A stretch of 64,000 nt of DNA, from NCBI RefSeq assembly GCF_000368565.1, contig NZ_KB849542.1, forward strand, positions 398,581-462,580. Reading direction: 5' to 3'. Below, piece by piece: positions 10,108 to 18,515 of this stretch. The DNA comes from Acinetobacter gerneri DSM 14967 = CIP 107464 = MTCC 9824. Lineage in GTDB: Bacteria > Pseudomonadota > Gammaproteobacteria > Pseudomonadales > Moraxellaceae. Under the pieces are notes generated by a model. That model was not told the origin of the DNA and did not search any database. It was given only the letters and a program-made list of their open reading frames with translations. Numbering within the stretch: the first letter of the stretch is position 1; each line of letters starts with the position of its first letter. Both the position numbers and the translations under genes were made by a program.

Positions 10108-10178
10108 GAGACTATTTTCTTTTATTCTAATACGGCGAAACCCAAGGGTTGTTCATACAAACACATTGGCTACGTGAC

Positions 10179-10310
10179 AAGGCAGGATGCCGTTCGTGTG
10201 CAAGGGCTACAGGATGTATGCCCATTTGCTACATGGTGGTTTTGTTACTTTTGCCCTGCCAAAAGTAAAGCGAATTGCCTACGAAAATCATTTAGAATCA
10301 TAATGAAAAG
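10179..10310. repeat. Dispersed intergenic element (copy 2); fills gap 10108-10475
   Basis: This shares AAGGCAGGATGCCGT and CAGGATGTATGCCCATTTG with the element at 5307, in the same order and orientation. The spacer between the blocks is only about 17 bases here, against about 53 in copy 1. After the blocks come a TGGTTTTGTTACTTTTG tract and a CAAAAGTAA inverted partner that could form a stem. No gene is seen in this gap. The rest of it holds the terminator of yeaC. Confidence 0.6.
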
Positions 10311-10426
10311 GCTTAGCTGTATGATGATCGTATCTTTAATTCCATTAAAATATTCTAAACTTAATTACAAAAATGTCTTATTTTTCTGACGTTTTGAGTA
10401 TATTTAAAAAGTTCGCTATTTCCTAC

Positions 10427-10456
10427 AAAAAAACCATTCATCAAGAATGGTTTTTC
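10427..10456 (-). terminator. Terminator after nadK-yeaC
   Basis: The hairpin AACCATTC / GAATGGTT is followed on the minus strand by TTTTTTT. It lies about 20 bases beyond the yeaC stop. Confidence 0.85.
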
Positions 10457-10475
10457 ATTTGCAATATGCTGGTGA

Positions 10476-10748
10476 TTAGACAAAACGGATCGGTTTAAAT
10501 TCTGGCTCATGTAAGTGGTGATCATCTTCACACACTTCACCTTCTTCTTTTTTACCTTTATCGATATAGCCTGTACGCTGTTTCTCATCAACATGTTGAT
10601 GTTCCCAAGCAATCACTGCTTGCATACAAATTTGACGTTGCTCTGCTGTTAAAGCAACACCGTTTGGCCATTTACCAATTTCAATGGCTGTTTTTAAACG
10701 CTCAACAATATCAGCATCTAAAACGGCAAGCATTTGTTCTACATTCAT
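10476..10748 (-). CDS. yeaC: YeaC family protein (DUF1315)
   Basis: This small soluble protein of 90 residues matches the DUF1315/YeaC pattern by eye: a helical N-terminus (MNVEQMLAVLDADIVERLK), WPNGVALTAEQR, QAVIAWEHQHV and an acidic tail. Its function is unknown. A longer frame begins at 10808 but overlaps the end of nadK. The ATG at 10748 follows CAGGATT and sits directly behind the nadK stop, so I chose it. The two genes are evidently co-transcribed and end at the hairpin 20 bases downstream. Confidence 0.85.
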   Translation of the reverse strand: MNVEQMLAVLDADIVERLKTAIEIGKWPNGVALTAEQRQICMQAVIAWEHQHVDEKQRTGYIDKGKKEEGEVCEDDHHLHEPEFKPIRFV

Positions 10749-10750
10749 GA

Positions 10751-11656
10751 TCAATCCTGCTGCTGTAATGAGTCGAAATCTTGGTTCCACCCGAGTTTTG
10801 TACGACAAGCCATATAGAAGTCATAACCCGGTGGATGCAATAATGATAATTTAAATGGATGCTTGCGGATATGCAAACTATCACCGACATTTAATGAAAC
10901 ACTGTGTTGCCCGTCAGCACTGACCATAGGCAAGACACGATTTTCTCTTATTTCAATCTTGATCTCACTTTGTCCACCCACCACAATCGGACGCGAAGAC
11001 AAAGTATGAGGATGCATAGGCACCAATGCGATCGCATCCATACTTGGATGTAAAATAGGACCGCCGCCTGAAAGTGCATAAGCCGTAGAGCCTGTCGGAG
11101 TCGACACAATCAAGCCATCACTATGCTGACGGTAAACATATTGACCATCAATATAGAGGTCAAAATCAATCATATGAACCGATTTTCCAGAATGCAAAAC
11201 CACATCGTTAAGCGCAATTGCATCATAAATCGTTTGGTTACTTGAGCGTACTTCCATTTCCAACAAGAAACGGCGATCAAGCTGAAACTCACCTTTTAAA
11301 ACTTGATCAAGTTTAAAAATCACTTCGGTCGGCTTAATGTCTGTCAAAAAGCCCAAACGACCACGGTTAATCCCAATCACAGGCGTATTGTATTTAACTA
11401 AAACACGAGCTGCATGCAGCAAAGATCCATCACCACCGACGACGATGACCAAATCCACCACTTCACCGAGTAAATGACGGCTAACCGTTTGAGTATCAGT
11501 ATAAGGAACAAGTTTGGCAGTTTCAGTATCAAATACAGGATGTAAACCTATGCTTAATAAATGATCATGAATAAGACATAACGTATCAACGACTGAAGAT
11601 TTGTCAGGACGTCCAATCAGTCCAATATTTCTAAATGATTTAGCTGAGATTTGCAC
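10751..11656 (-). CDS. nadK: NAD kinase
   Basis: NAD kinase phosphorylates NAD to NADP. The 301-residue protein has the GGDGS nucleotide motif (VIVVGGDGSLLHAA), INRGRLGFLTD and the glycine-rich TPTGSTAYALSGGGPI. These are the three conserved blocks of the family. The length and lack of extensions are typical of gammaproteobacterial enzymes. It is followed with essentially no gap by yeaC and is divergent from the PBP1b gene. No regulatory element was recognised in the 187-base gap upstream. Confidence 0.96.
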   Translation of the reverse strand: MQISAKSFRNIGLIGRPDKSSVVDTLCLIHDHLLSIGLHPVFDTETAKLVPYTDTQTVSRHLLGEVVDLVIVVGGDGSLLHAARVLVKYNTPVIGINRGRLGFLTDIKPTEVIFKLDQVLKGEFQLDRRFLLEMEVRSSNQTIYDAIALNDVVLHSGKSVHMIDFDLYIDGQYVYRQHSDGLIVSTPTGSTAYALSGGGPILHPSMDAIALVPMHPHTLSSRPIVVGGQSEIKIEIRENRVLPMVSADGQHSVSLNVGDSLHIRKHPFKLSLLHPPGYDFYMACRTKLGWNQDFDSLQQQD

Positions 11657-11843
11657 CTAAAGCACGGCTCCGTTACGATTCAGGCATATCATAACATTAA
11701 TGACCTTGATTTAAAAAAACATTTAAATGACAAAATGCATCACATTTGTATCTGTATTTTTATTTTATTCACAGATTAATCATTGCAAAATGATGAAAAG
11801 CTTCGCATGATTAACGCAATAATCAGGGGATTATTTATTATAT

Positions 11844-14198
11844 ATGAAGGTTCAACGCGGTATTGGTTTTGTTGCGCTCATCTTTTCAATATTGGTGATT
11901 GTCGCATTTTTGGCATTTAGTGCTTATTTAATTCGTTTGGATAATATTATCCGAGATAAATTTGAAGGGAAACGTTGGGATATCCCAGCGAAGGTTTTTG
12001 CCCGCCCTTTAGAAATATATGCCAATGCACCAATTTCTTCTGCTGATTTTCAACAAGAGCTCAACATGCTCGGTTATAAAAAATCAGAAAGTTATGAAAA
12101 ATCTGGCCATTATGTCAGTGATGGCACTTCACTTTATATCCATACGCGTGGCTTTGATTATGGAGATAATGTTGATCCTGAACAAGTCATCCAAGTCAGC
12201 TTCAATGGTGAACAAATCGCTGATGTCAAAGCAACCAAGCCGAATAGTACAGGTATGGTCCGACTTGAGCCTTTGCTGATCGGTGGGATCTACCCTCAGC
12301 ATAACGAAGATCGTGTGCTCATCAAACTTAACAAAGTTCCAAAAACTTTGATTGAAGCTTTGATTTCAACAGAAGACCGCAATTTTTATAAGCATCACGG
12401 GATTTCATTCCGAGGTACAGCACGCGCTTTAGTGAGTAATGTCACAGGTGGAAAACGTCAAGGTGGTTCGACCCTTACCCAACAGTTGATCAAGAATTTT
12501 TATTTAACCCCTGAAAAAACCTTGAAACGTAAAGTCAATGAAGCACTGATGTCTTTGTTGCTTGAGCTTCATTATAGTAAAGATGAAATTTTAGAAGCCT
12601 ATCTAAACGAAGTAAATTTAGGTCAAAACGGTAATTATTCTGTTAATGGTTATGGTTTGGCAGCCCAATATTATTTTGGTTTACCATTACGTGAACTCAA
12701 TATCGCACAACAAGCGTATTTGGTTGGTTTGGTACAAGGTCCGACTCTATATAACCCATGGAGAAATCCAGAAGGTGCATTGAACCGTCGTAATGTTGTT
12801 TTAAACAACATGTTGGTGATGGGTTATTTAACTCAAGATCAATATGATAAGGAAGTTGCTCGTCCATTAGGTGTGGTGACAAAACCAACTTTGGGTACTT
12901 CCCGTTTCCCAGACTTCTTGGATGTTGTCCGTCGTCAACTCAAAACTGAATATCAAGAATCAGATTTGACCAATCAAGGCCTACGTATTTTTACGACACT
13001 TGATCCAATTGAACAAACTAAAGTTCAAGATGCATTTAGATCAACTGTATCTCGACTTGCGGGTTCAACTCGTCTAAAAGATTTACAGGGTGCTGTGATT
13101 GTCAGTCGACCTGAAAATGGTGAGCTTGAAGCCGTTGTAGGCTCTACACAAGACTTTACTGGTTTTAATCGTGCTATTGATGCCAAACGCCAAGTTGGCT
13201 CTCTACTCAAACCAGTGATTTATTTGAGTGCAATCGAATCTGGACGTTATAACTGGGCGTCAAAAATTGAAGATGAACCGATTAGCGTTTCAGTTGAAGG
13301 CAAAACGTGGACACCGAAAAATTATAGCGGTGGTGGGCACGGCATTGTTCCTATGGCACAAGCACTGGCAAACTCATATAACCTTGCAGCAGTCCGTGTA
13401 GGTCAAGAGTTTGGTGTAGCGACATTTAGTAATAACTTGAAGAAATTTGGTGTGACATCCAACATTCCAAACTACCCATCTATCTTCCTTGGTGCGGTGG
13501 ATATGTCTCCAATGGAAGTCATGAGTATTTATGGTAACTTTGCTACTGGCGGCTTTAAATATCCAATTAAATCAATTCGTTCAGTTGTCGATTCCAATGG
13601 TCGTGTACTAGATCGTTTTGGTTTAAATGTACAACAAACCATAGACCCTTCTGCAGCGTATATTTTAAATTATGGCTTACAACAAGTCATGAGTAATGGT
13701 ACGGGTAAGGCTGCTTATAGTGTAATGCCGAGTGAATTAAAGCTTTCAGGTAAATCTGGTACCACAAATGATACACGTGATTCGTGGTTTGCAGGCTATT
13801 CAGGCAATCATGTTGCTGTGGTATGGCTTGGACTAGATAACAACAAAGTGACTGGTTTGACAGGATCTTCAGGCGCACTACCTGTCTGGATGAATGTCAT
13901 GAAACAATTAAAGCAAAAACCGGTCAATATTCGTCAGCCTGATTCTGTGCAATGGCAATGGATCGATACCAATTCTGGTTATCTATCGGCACAAGGCTGT
14001 GAAGGTGCGATGTACATTCCATTATTGAGTAATACAGTACCCACTCGCGCAACGGAATGTGGTTTACCGCATTATCAAGTTGAACCGACTTATGATCCAA
14101 ACGCTGAAACTTCAGCACCAGCAAGCAATGATTCAGATAGCTATATTCGTGACAGTGAAAATAACATGGATCAAGACCTATCTAATCGCGCAATGTAG
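11844..14198 (+). CDS. mrcB: Penicillin-binding protein 1B (bifunctional transglycosylase/transpeptidase)
   Basis: PBP1b polymerises and cross-links peptidoglycan at the inner-membrane surface. The 784-residue protein has one N-terminal membrane anchor (about 9-30) and a UB2H-like region (about 60-140). A GT51 glycosyltransferase follows, with STEDRNFYKHHGI, the catalytic Glu in EDRNFY, and RQGGSTLTQQLIKN. The transpeptidase has SLLK (active Ser), a YN motif in NSYNLAAV and KSGTTND. The C-terminal tail is Asn/Ser/Asp-rich. The class A architecture is complete and of normal length. The stop codon abuts directly on a tandem repeat array, so the repeats lie in its 3' untranslated region. Confidence 0.95.
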   Translation: MKVQRGIGFVALIFSILVIVAFLAFSAYLIRLDNIIRDKFEGKRWDIPAKVFARPLEIYANAPISSADFQQELNMLGYKKSESYEKSGHYVSDGTSLYIHTRGFDYGDNVDPEQVIQVSFNGEQIADVKATKPNSTGMVRLEPLLIGGIYPQHNEDRVLIKLNKVPKTLIEALISTEDRNFYKHHGISFRGTARALVSNVTGGKRQGGSTLTQQLIKNFYLTPEKTLKRKVNEALMSLLLELHYSKDEILEAYLNEVNLGQNGNYSVNGYGLAAQYYFGLPLRELNIAQQAYLVGLVQGPTLYNPWRNPEGALNRRNVVLNNMLVMGYLTQDQYDKEVARPLGVVTKPTLGTSRFPDFLDVVRRQLKTEYQESDLTNQGLRIFTTLDPIEQTKVQDAFRSTVSRLAGSTRLKDLQGAVIVSRPENGELEAVVGSTQDFTGFNRAIDAKRQVGSLLKPVIYLSAIESGRYNWASKIEDEPISVSVEGKTWTPKNYSGGGHGIVPMAQALANSYNLAAVRVGQEFGVATFSNNLKKFGVTSNIPNYPSIFLGAVDMSPMEVMSIYGNFATGGFKYPIKSIRSVVDSNGRVLDRFGLNVQQTIDPSAAYILNYGLQQVMSNGTGKAAYSVMPSELKLSGKSGTTNDTRDSWFAGYSGNHVAVVWLGLDNNKVTGLTGSSGALPVWMNVMKQLKQKPVNIRQPDSVQWQWIDTNSGYLSAQGCEGAMYIPLLSNTVPTRATECGLPHYQVEPTYDPNAETSAPASNDSDSYIRDSENNMDQDLSNRAM

Positions 14199-14833
14199 AA
14201 AAGCTCCCTCCTTTACCAAAGGAGGGTTGGGGTGGATTCATAAACCTTTAACTGATCAAAAGGCAAATCAGTTAAAAATTATTAACACAATCTTTTAAAT
14301 CTCCCCTAACCCCTCTTTAAAAAACTCCCTCCTTTATCAAAGGAGGGCTGGGGTGGATTCATAAACCTTTAACTGATCAAAAGGCAAATCAGTTAAAAAT
14401 TATTAACACAATCTTTTAATCTCCCCTAACCCCTCTTTAAAAAAGAGGGGAACTAACAGTAATAAATGTTTTTTGTTATAAAAGCTCCCTCCTTTATCAA
14501 AGGAGGGCTGGGGTGGATTCATAAACCTTTAACTGATCAAAAGGCAAATCAGTTGAAAATTATTGACTCAATCTTTTAATCTCCCCTAACCCCTCTTTAA
14601 AAAAGATGGGGAACTCACTATAAATAAATATTTTAGTTATAAAAGCTCCCTCCTTTATCAAAGGAGGGCTGGGGTGGATTCATAAACCTTTAACTGATTA
14701 AAATACTGATCAGTTAAAAATTATTGACCCAATCTTTTAATCTCCCCTAGCCCCTCTTTAAAAAGAGGGGAACTCACTGTAAATAAATATTTTAGTTATA
14801 AAAGCTCCCTGTTGGGGGTGGATTCAAAGAATC
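14199..14833. repeat. Tandem array of about 160-bp hairpin-rich units (four copies plus a fragment); fills gap 14199-14971
   Basis: Units begin with AAAAGCTCCCTCC or a variant at 14199, 14320, 14480 and 14641, and a truncated fifth begins at 14800. Full units are about 160 bp; the first is about 121 bp because it lacks the last ~40 bases. Each unit has one hairpin near its start (CCTCCTTTATCAAAGGAGG) and another near its end (CCCCTCTTTAAAAAAGAGGGG), so a unit could fold on itself. The copies differ by scattered substitutions. Nothing in the array looks coding. The 138 bases after it hold only the next gene's leader. Confidence 0.92.
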
Positions 14834-14971
14834 TATAGCTAAACACCGTACATCACTTACATGGGTTTGTTATCAAATTTGTTAATATTAAAAGTGATTC
14901 GGTTCAATTTTCAGCATTTCTCAGGTATAACGATGATCTTGTTATCATTTTAATACTAGGAAAAAGCGCTT

Positions 14972-15556
14972 ATGTTTGTAAAAAAAGGCATACTGATAAG
15001 CAGTCTACTGATCTTAGTTGGCTGTCAAACCACACCTGAACCTAAGCAAACAAAGCCACAAGCGACCCAAGAAAAGCCTGTTCAAAAAGGTATACCCACA
15101 CCTGATGGTGTAAAAATAACACCTTATGATCAAGGGGAAATCTCTAAACAAAGTCTTCCTAAGCCATCAAAGCCTGCACCACCTAAAATCATCGTGCCAA
15201 AACAACAAGTAGCGCAACAACACATCGATGATGGCACTTCCTTAGTTCCCTATCGCAACACGATTGCCGAGGCGAATAAAGCTTTAAAAGCTGCAAAATG
15301 GGATGATGCTGAAAAACATGCATTACAAGCACAAAGACTTGCACCACAAGCTGCCGAGCCCTTTTTATATCTCGCCTTAATCTCAGAACATCGTAATCAA
15401 AATACTAATGCAGAATCGCTTGCACGTCGTGGTTTAAGCTATGCGCAGACACCCCCAATGAAGCGTGAACTCTGGAAAGTGATTTTAAACTCTGCAACTA
15501 AGCAAAAAAATACCAAAGTGATTACTGAAGCACAAAGCCATTTAAAAGCACTGTAG
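14972..15556 (+). CDS. Outer-membrane-type lipoprotein with TPR-like C-terminus
   Basis: The 194-residue protein starts with a signal peptide ending in the lipobox LVGC (Cys at about 18), so it should be lipidated. The next hundred residues are Pro/Lys/Gln-rich and look unstructured. The C-terminal 90 residues (AEANKALKAAKWDDAEKHALQAQRLAPQAAEPFLYLALIS and onward) match tetratricopeptide-type helices. Such lipoproteins usually scaffold envelope complexes. The nearby PBP1b gene makes an LpoB-like activator tempting, but I see no specific LpoB signature, so this stays a guess. AGGAAAAAGCGC precedes the ATG. Confidence 0.8.
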   Translation: MFVKKGILISSLLILVGCQTTPEPKQTKPQATQEKPVQKGIPTPDGVKITPYDQGEISKQSLPKPSKPAPPKIIVPKQQVAQQHIDDGTSLVPYRNTIAEANKALKAAKWDDAEKHALQAQRLAPQAAEPFLYLALISEHRNQNTNAESLARRGLSYAQTPPMKRELWKVILNSATKQKNTKVITEAQSHLKAL

Positions 15557-15620
15557 CTTTTAAGGCTTTGCACTTTAGATCCATCACTTATTGTTCGGCT
15601 TAGGCAGTGGAAAGGATTGA

Positions 15621-16523
15621 TTAAAAACTTCGAATACCAGCCACACCATAAGCATGATGTTTTTGCGCTATTTCCAAGTCTTGAGGATTTAAACCGCCCA
15701 TAGCAAATACAGGAATGTCTGACATCTCCGCCAGTGCAGCAAATTGCTCCCAGCCCAAAGGATTGGCATCTGGATGCGTTTGGGTAGCCTGAACAGGGCT
15801 AAGCAGCAATGCATCAAAACCAAGCTGATTGGCACGCTGAATCGACACAGCATCATGGCAAGCAGCGATACAACGTATAGCCACAGGCAAATCACCTTTA
15901 TTTAATTCAAATAATTGTGATTGTTTAAAATGAATCGCCGCAACATATTTTTGTTGATGAATATTTAATTTTTTCCAAATATCGATATTGACGATCAATT
16001 TGCTCAGCTCATTTTCAGTTAAGGCTTCTAAGGCCTCATTTTCAATGTCTTGCTCAGTCCGCCAATACAACCAAGTATCTTGATTTAAATGAGCAAGTTG
16101 GGACAAATCATTGCTAATTTTTATAAAATGAGCCCAAATCAATCGAGAGATGATATTGATATTTGCTTTTGGAAAATTCAAATCCAATAACTTTTCACGA
16201 CTATACCAATTCCATGGCTGCTGAATATCTTTTAAATACTGGCGAGGGACTTGAGCATGAAATAGATGCAATGTTACTTCGAGATCATCATATTCATGAT
16301 GGATCACATCAAATGCATGCCAAGTCTGAATACCTACGCCGACTTCTTCAAAAATTTCACGGCGACACGCCTGTTCAATGCTCTCACCTACTTCAACTTT
16401 TCCACCAGGAAATTCGTATTTATTCCCTTGATGCTGATTTTCATTGCGCCAGCCGACTAACACTTTTCCTTGGTGAAACAATAAAGCGATCGCAACATGA
16501 ATGGATGGTTTTGACATGATCAT
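15621..16523 (-). CDS. Nudix (MutT-type) hydrolase fused to a ThiE-like domain
   Basis: The 300-residue protein has an N-terminal Nudix domain with an intact Nudix box (GGKVEVGESIEQACRREI then FEEVGV, about residues 40-62), as in MutT. MutT removes 8-oxo-dGTP from the nucleotide pool. From about residue 170 it resembles thiamine monophosphate synthase: the phosphate-loop-like LLLSPVQATQTHPD, VFAMGGLNPQD and GVAGIRSF. This fusion is known in gammaproteobacteria, where the ThiE-like part has no proven thiamine role. The start could be 16523 or the ATG two codons later (16517). It is divergent from hemP. Confidence 0.88.
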   Translation of the reverse strand: MIMSKPSIHVAIALLFHQGKVLVGWRNENQHQGNKYEFPGGKVEVGESIEQACRREIFEEVGVGIQTWHAFDVIHHEYDDLEVTLHLFHAQVPRQYLKDIQQPWNWYSREKLLDLNFPKANINIISRLIWAHFIKISNDLSQLAHLNQDTWLYWRTEQDIENEALEALTENELSKLIVNIDIWKKLNIHQQKYVAAIHFKQSQLFELNKGDLPVAIRCIAACHDAVSIQRANQLGFDALLLSPVQATQTHPDANPLGWEQFAALAEMSDIPVFAMGGLNPQDLEIAQKHHAYGVAGIRSF

Positions 16524-16589
16524 TCAACACAAAATATTTTATGAAATTGTAAGCAATAATCATTTTTTTTGAAATGATAAAAATTATCG

Positions 16590-16620
16590 TTGACAGGCCT
16601 ATTCGATAATGATTATCATT
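16590..16620 (+). promoter_or_regulatory. hemP promoter overlapped by a Fur box
   Basis: TTGACA at 16590-16595 and TATCAT at 16614-16619 form a -35/-10 pair with an 18-base spacer. GATAATGATTATCATT at 16605-16620 matches the Fur consensus core (GATAATGATAATCATTATC) and covers the -10, so iron-bound Fur should block the promoter. An imperfect second AT-rich palindrome lies just upstream (16573-16590). Confidence 0.85.
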
Positions 16621-16657
16621 TAAAACAATTTCAAACCACCCTCGCTGGAGTAGCAAA

Positions 16658-16828
16658 ATGAACGCACCTTTTAACTTCTTTACTCGTAACAATGAAGCTC
16701 ACCACGCATTACCAATGCTTCATTCAAATAATCTGTTTGCGCTTGGACGTGAAATCCGCATCATGCATGCAGGTGAAGAATATCGCCTACGCCTGACTCG
16801 AAATAACCGCCTCATTCTTACCAAATAA
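16658..16828 (+). CDS. hemP: Hemin uptake protein HemP
   Basis: This 56-residue gene is easily missed. The protein ends with LHSNNLFALGREIRI, MHAGEEYRLRLT and NNRLILTK. This is the HemP pattern: a short basic protein with a conserved LxxGxxxIxHxGxxYxLRxTxxxKLILTK-like tail. HemP is a small regulator or accessory of haem utilisation and normally precedes haem-receptor or uptake genes. Here no haem transporter follows; the next gene is a convergent histidine kinase. Start ATG 16658 follows GGAGTAGCAAA. The Fur box 40 bases upstream strongly supports an iron-regulated gene. Confidence 0.88.
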   Translation: MNAPFNFFTRNNEAHHALPMLHSNNLFALGREIRIMHAGEEYRLRLTRNNRLILTK

Positions 16829-16964
16829 CAATAATAACAATTGTTATAATAAGAAAGGTGGAAATAAGTAGTACAAATCAGCGCGTACTACTTTTAGGCA
16901 TCGAGCGTCCCAAAGGCTGAAATGAAAATATAATAAAATTTCAGTTTTGCTTTAGTACCCATAT

Positions 16965-18299
16965 TTAATCATTAGAAAAATTGAGTTGCACTTTGAGTCC
17001 GTGATATTCAGAAGGCGAAAACTGAATGGAGGCATGGTGCAACTCAATTATTTTTTTGCAAATCGACAGGCCTAAACCACTGCCCTGAGTTTTGGTTCCC
17101 AGTGCACGATAAAAGCGTTCACCTAAACGATTGATGACTTGTTCTGTTAATTTTTTTCCATCATCTTCTATCGTTAAAATACTGTTTTGTTGATCAGAAT
17201 TTAAATGGACATAAATATTGCCACCAAATTCTGCATAACGAATCGCATTATCGAGAAGATTTCTTATACAAATATAAATAAGTTCTTGGTTTGCCCTTAT
17301 CTCACTTGGCATAATTTCAAGGTGAAATTGAATTTTTTTCTGCTCAGCAAATGGTGCCAAAGCGCTCATTACTTCATCAATAAGCTGCGGTAAATATACT
17401 TTTGTCATCACCACTTGAGTCGATTGTGTTGGATCTAAACGTGCCAACATAATTAAATTTTCTAAAATCCGTGTGCCGCGATCCACATCTTGTTGTATTT
17501 GAATTAGATCTTGCTTGATTTCTGGTGCGACATCCGAATATTTTCGCTTTAACACTTGTAAACGCATTTGTATGGCAGACAATGGTGAACGTAGTTCATG
17601 AGATGCATCAGCAGTAAAACGCTGCTCTCGAATCAAGGCATCTTCCAAACGTGCTAAAAGTTGATTCAATTGCTTGATCATCGGCTGTAGTTCTTCTAAC
17701 TCTGGTTCTTTTTGTTGGATAGGACTTAAATCTTCAGCATTTTTTTCAGAAATTTCACGTGATAACTGATGAAGTGTTTGGAATTGTCTTTTTATAGAAA
17801 AATGCGTGATCAACCATTGCAAACACCATAAAAACAACAACACAGCGGTATAGCCTAAAAAACTTTGTAGCATTTCCTCAAAGCGAACATGCAGTGGCTG
17901 TAAAACCTGCACCTGCATATTGTGATCTTCATTCTTGGCATGATAACTACGCCAGATTCTTTTTTTATACCAAATATATGAATATTCATCTTTTTGAGTG
18001 ATAAATTGATCTTGTGGAAAACTATATTGAGTAGATTGAGTCAGCACGTGTTGATTCATTCTTAATTGATATTCAATATCAAACTCACTGCTTAACTCAT
18101 CGACTTGCTGACCAGAATTTGCTGTGAGATCTGAAATTAATAACATGTCAGAGATTTCATCCATAATCTCATCTTGAACTGACATGGTCTGATAGATAGA
18201 AATCCCAACCAATAAAATCAAAGCAATCACTCCCGCTACAACAGAGCCTAACATTGAAGTCTGAAGCAATTTTCGCTGTAACGAGATCGTTTTTGCCAT
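16965..18299 (-). CDS. qseC: QseC-like sensor histidine kinase
   Basis: The 444-residue inner-membrane kinase has TM1 at about 13-35, a periplasmic sensor region to about 145, TM2 at about 147-168 and a HAMP-like linker. HisKA follows with the phosphoacceptor ASHELRSPLSA, then HATPase with the N box RNLLDNAIRYA and G2 box GSGLGLSI. LGERFYRA matches the QseC-type F-box region. The G1 box reads DDGKKL instead of DxGxG, which could weaken ATP binding. It starts 4 bases after the response-regulator stop. The regulator gene upstream is disrupted by an IS element, so the kinase has lost its cognate partner and probably its normal promoter. Confidence 0.88.
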   Translation of the reverse strand: MAKTISLQRKLLQTSMLGSVVAGVIALILLVGISIYQTMSVQDEIMDEISDMLLISDLTANSGQQVDELSSEFDIEYQLRMNQHVLTQSTQYSFPQDQFITQKDEYSYIWYKKRIWRSYHAKNEDHNMQVQVLQPLHVRFEEMLQSFLGYTAVLLFLWCLQWLITHFSIKRQFQTLHQLSREISEKNAEDLSPIQQKEPELEELQPMIKQLNQLLARLEDALIREQRFTADASHELRSPLSAIQMRLQVLKRKYSDVAPEIKQDLIQIQQDVDRGTRILENLIMLARLDPTQSTQVVMTKVYLPQLIDEVMSALAPFAEQKKIQFHLEIMPSEIRANQELIYICIRNLLDNAIRYAEFGGNIYVHLNSDQQNSILTIEDDGKKLTEQVINRLGERFYRALGTKTQGSGLGLSICKKIIELHHASIQFSPSEYHGLKVQLNFSND

Positions 18300-18303
18300 A
18301 ATT

Positions 18304-18515
18304 CTAGTTTTCCTGATTCATGCGATAGCCCAGACCACGAATCGTCTTGATACTTTGGTTGCCTATTTTCTTTCGTAATTGATAAATAAAAACCTCTATT
18401 GCATTACTCTCAATCTCATCACCCCAAGCATAGAGTGATTCCTCCAATTGCTCCCGTGTAACAATATGCTGAGGGTTTTGCATAAGCTTATGTAATATTT
18501 GGTATTCTTTTGCTG
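18304..18515 (-). pseudogene. qseB: QseB-like response regulator, C-terminal fragment cut off by IS30
   Basis: On the minus strand this segment encodes the winged-helix DNA-binding end of an OmpR-family regulator, from AKEYQILHKLM through QLRKKIGNQSIKTIRGLGYR to the stop at 18304. It is in frame with the N-terminal fragment at 19590-20043 once the insertion and one copy of the 3-base duplication are removed. That restores LTAKEYQIL, exactly the conserved join of receiver-linker and effector domains. The rebuilt protein is 220 residues, the usual length. As it stands, no start or promoter would express this piece as a functional protein. Confidence 0.9.

Noticed and set aside
14972..15556. LpoB-type activator of PBP1b
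   Set aside because: Only the neighbourhood and lipobox support it. The C-terminus looks like TPR, which LpoB does not have.
16441..16692. Minus-strand open frame across the hemP promoter
   Set aside because: It overlaps the Fur box and both real genes, has no ribosome site and no coding character.
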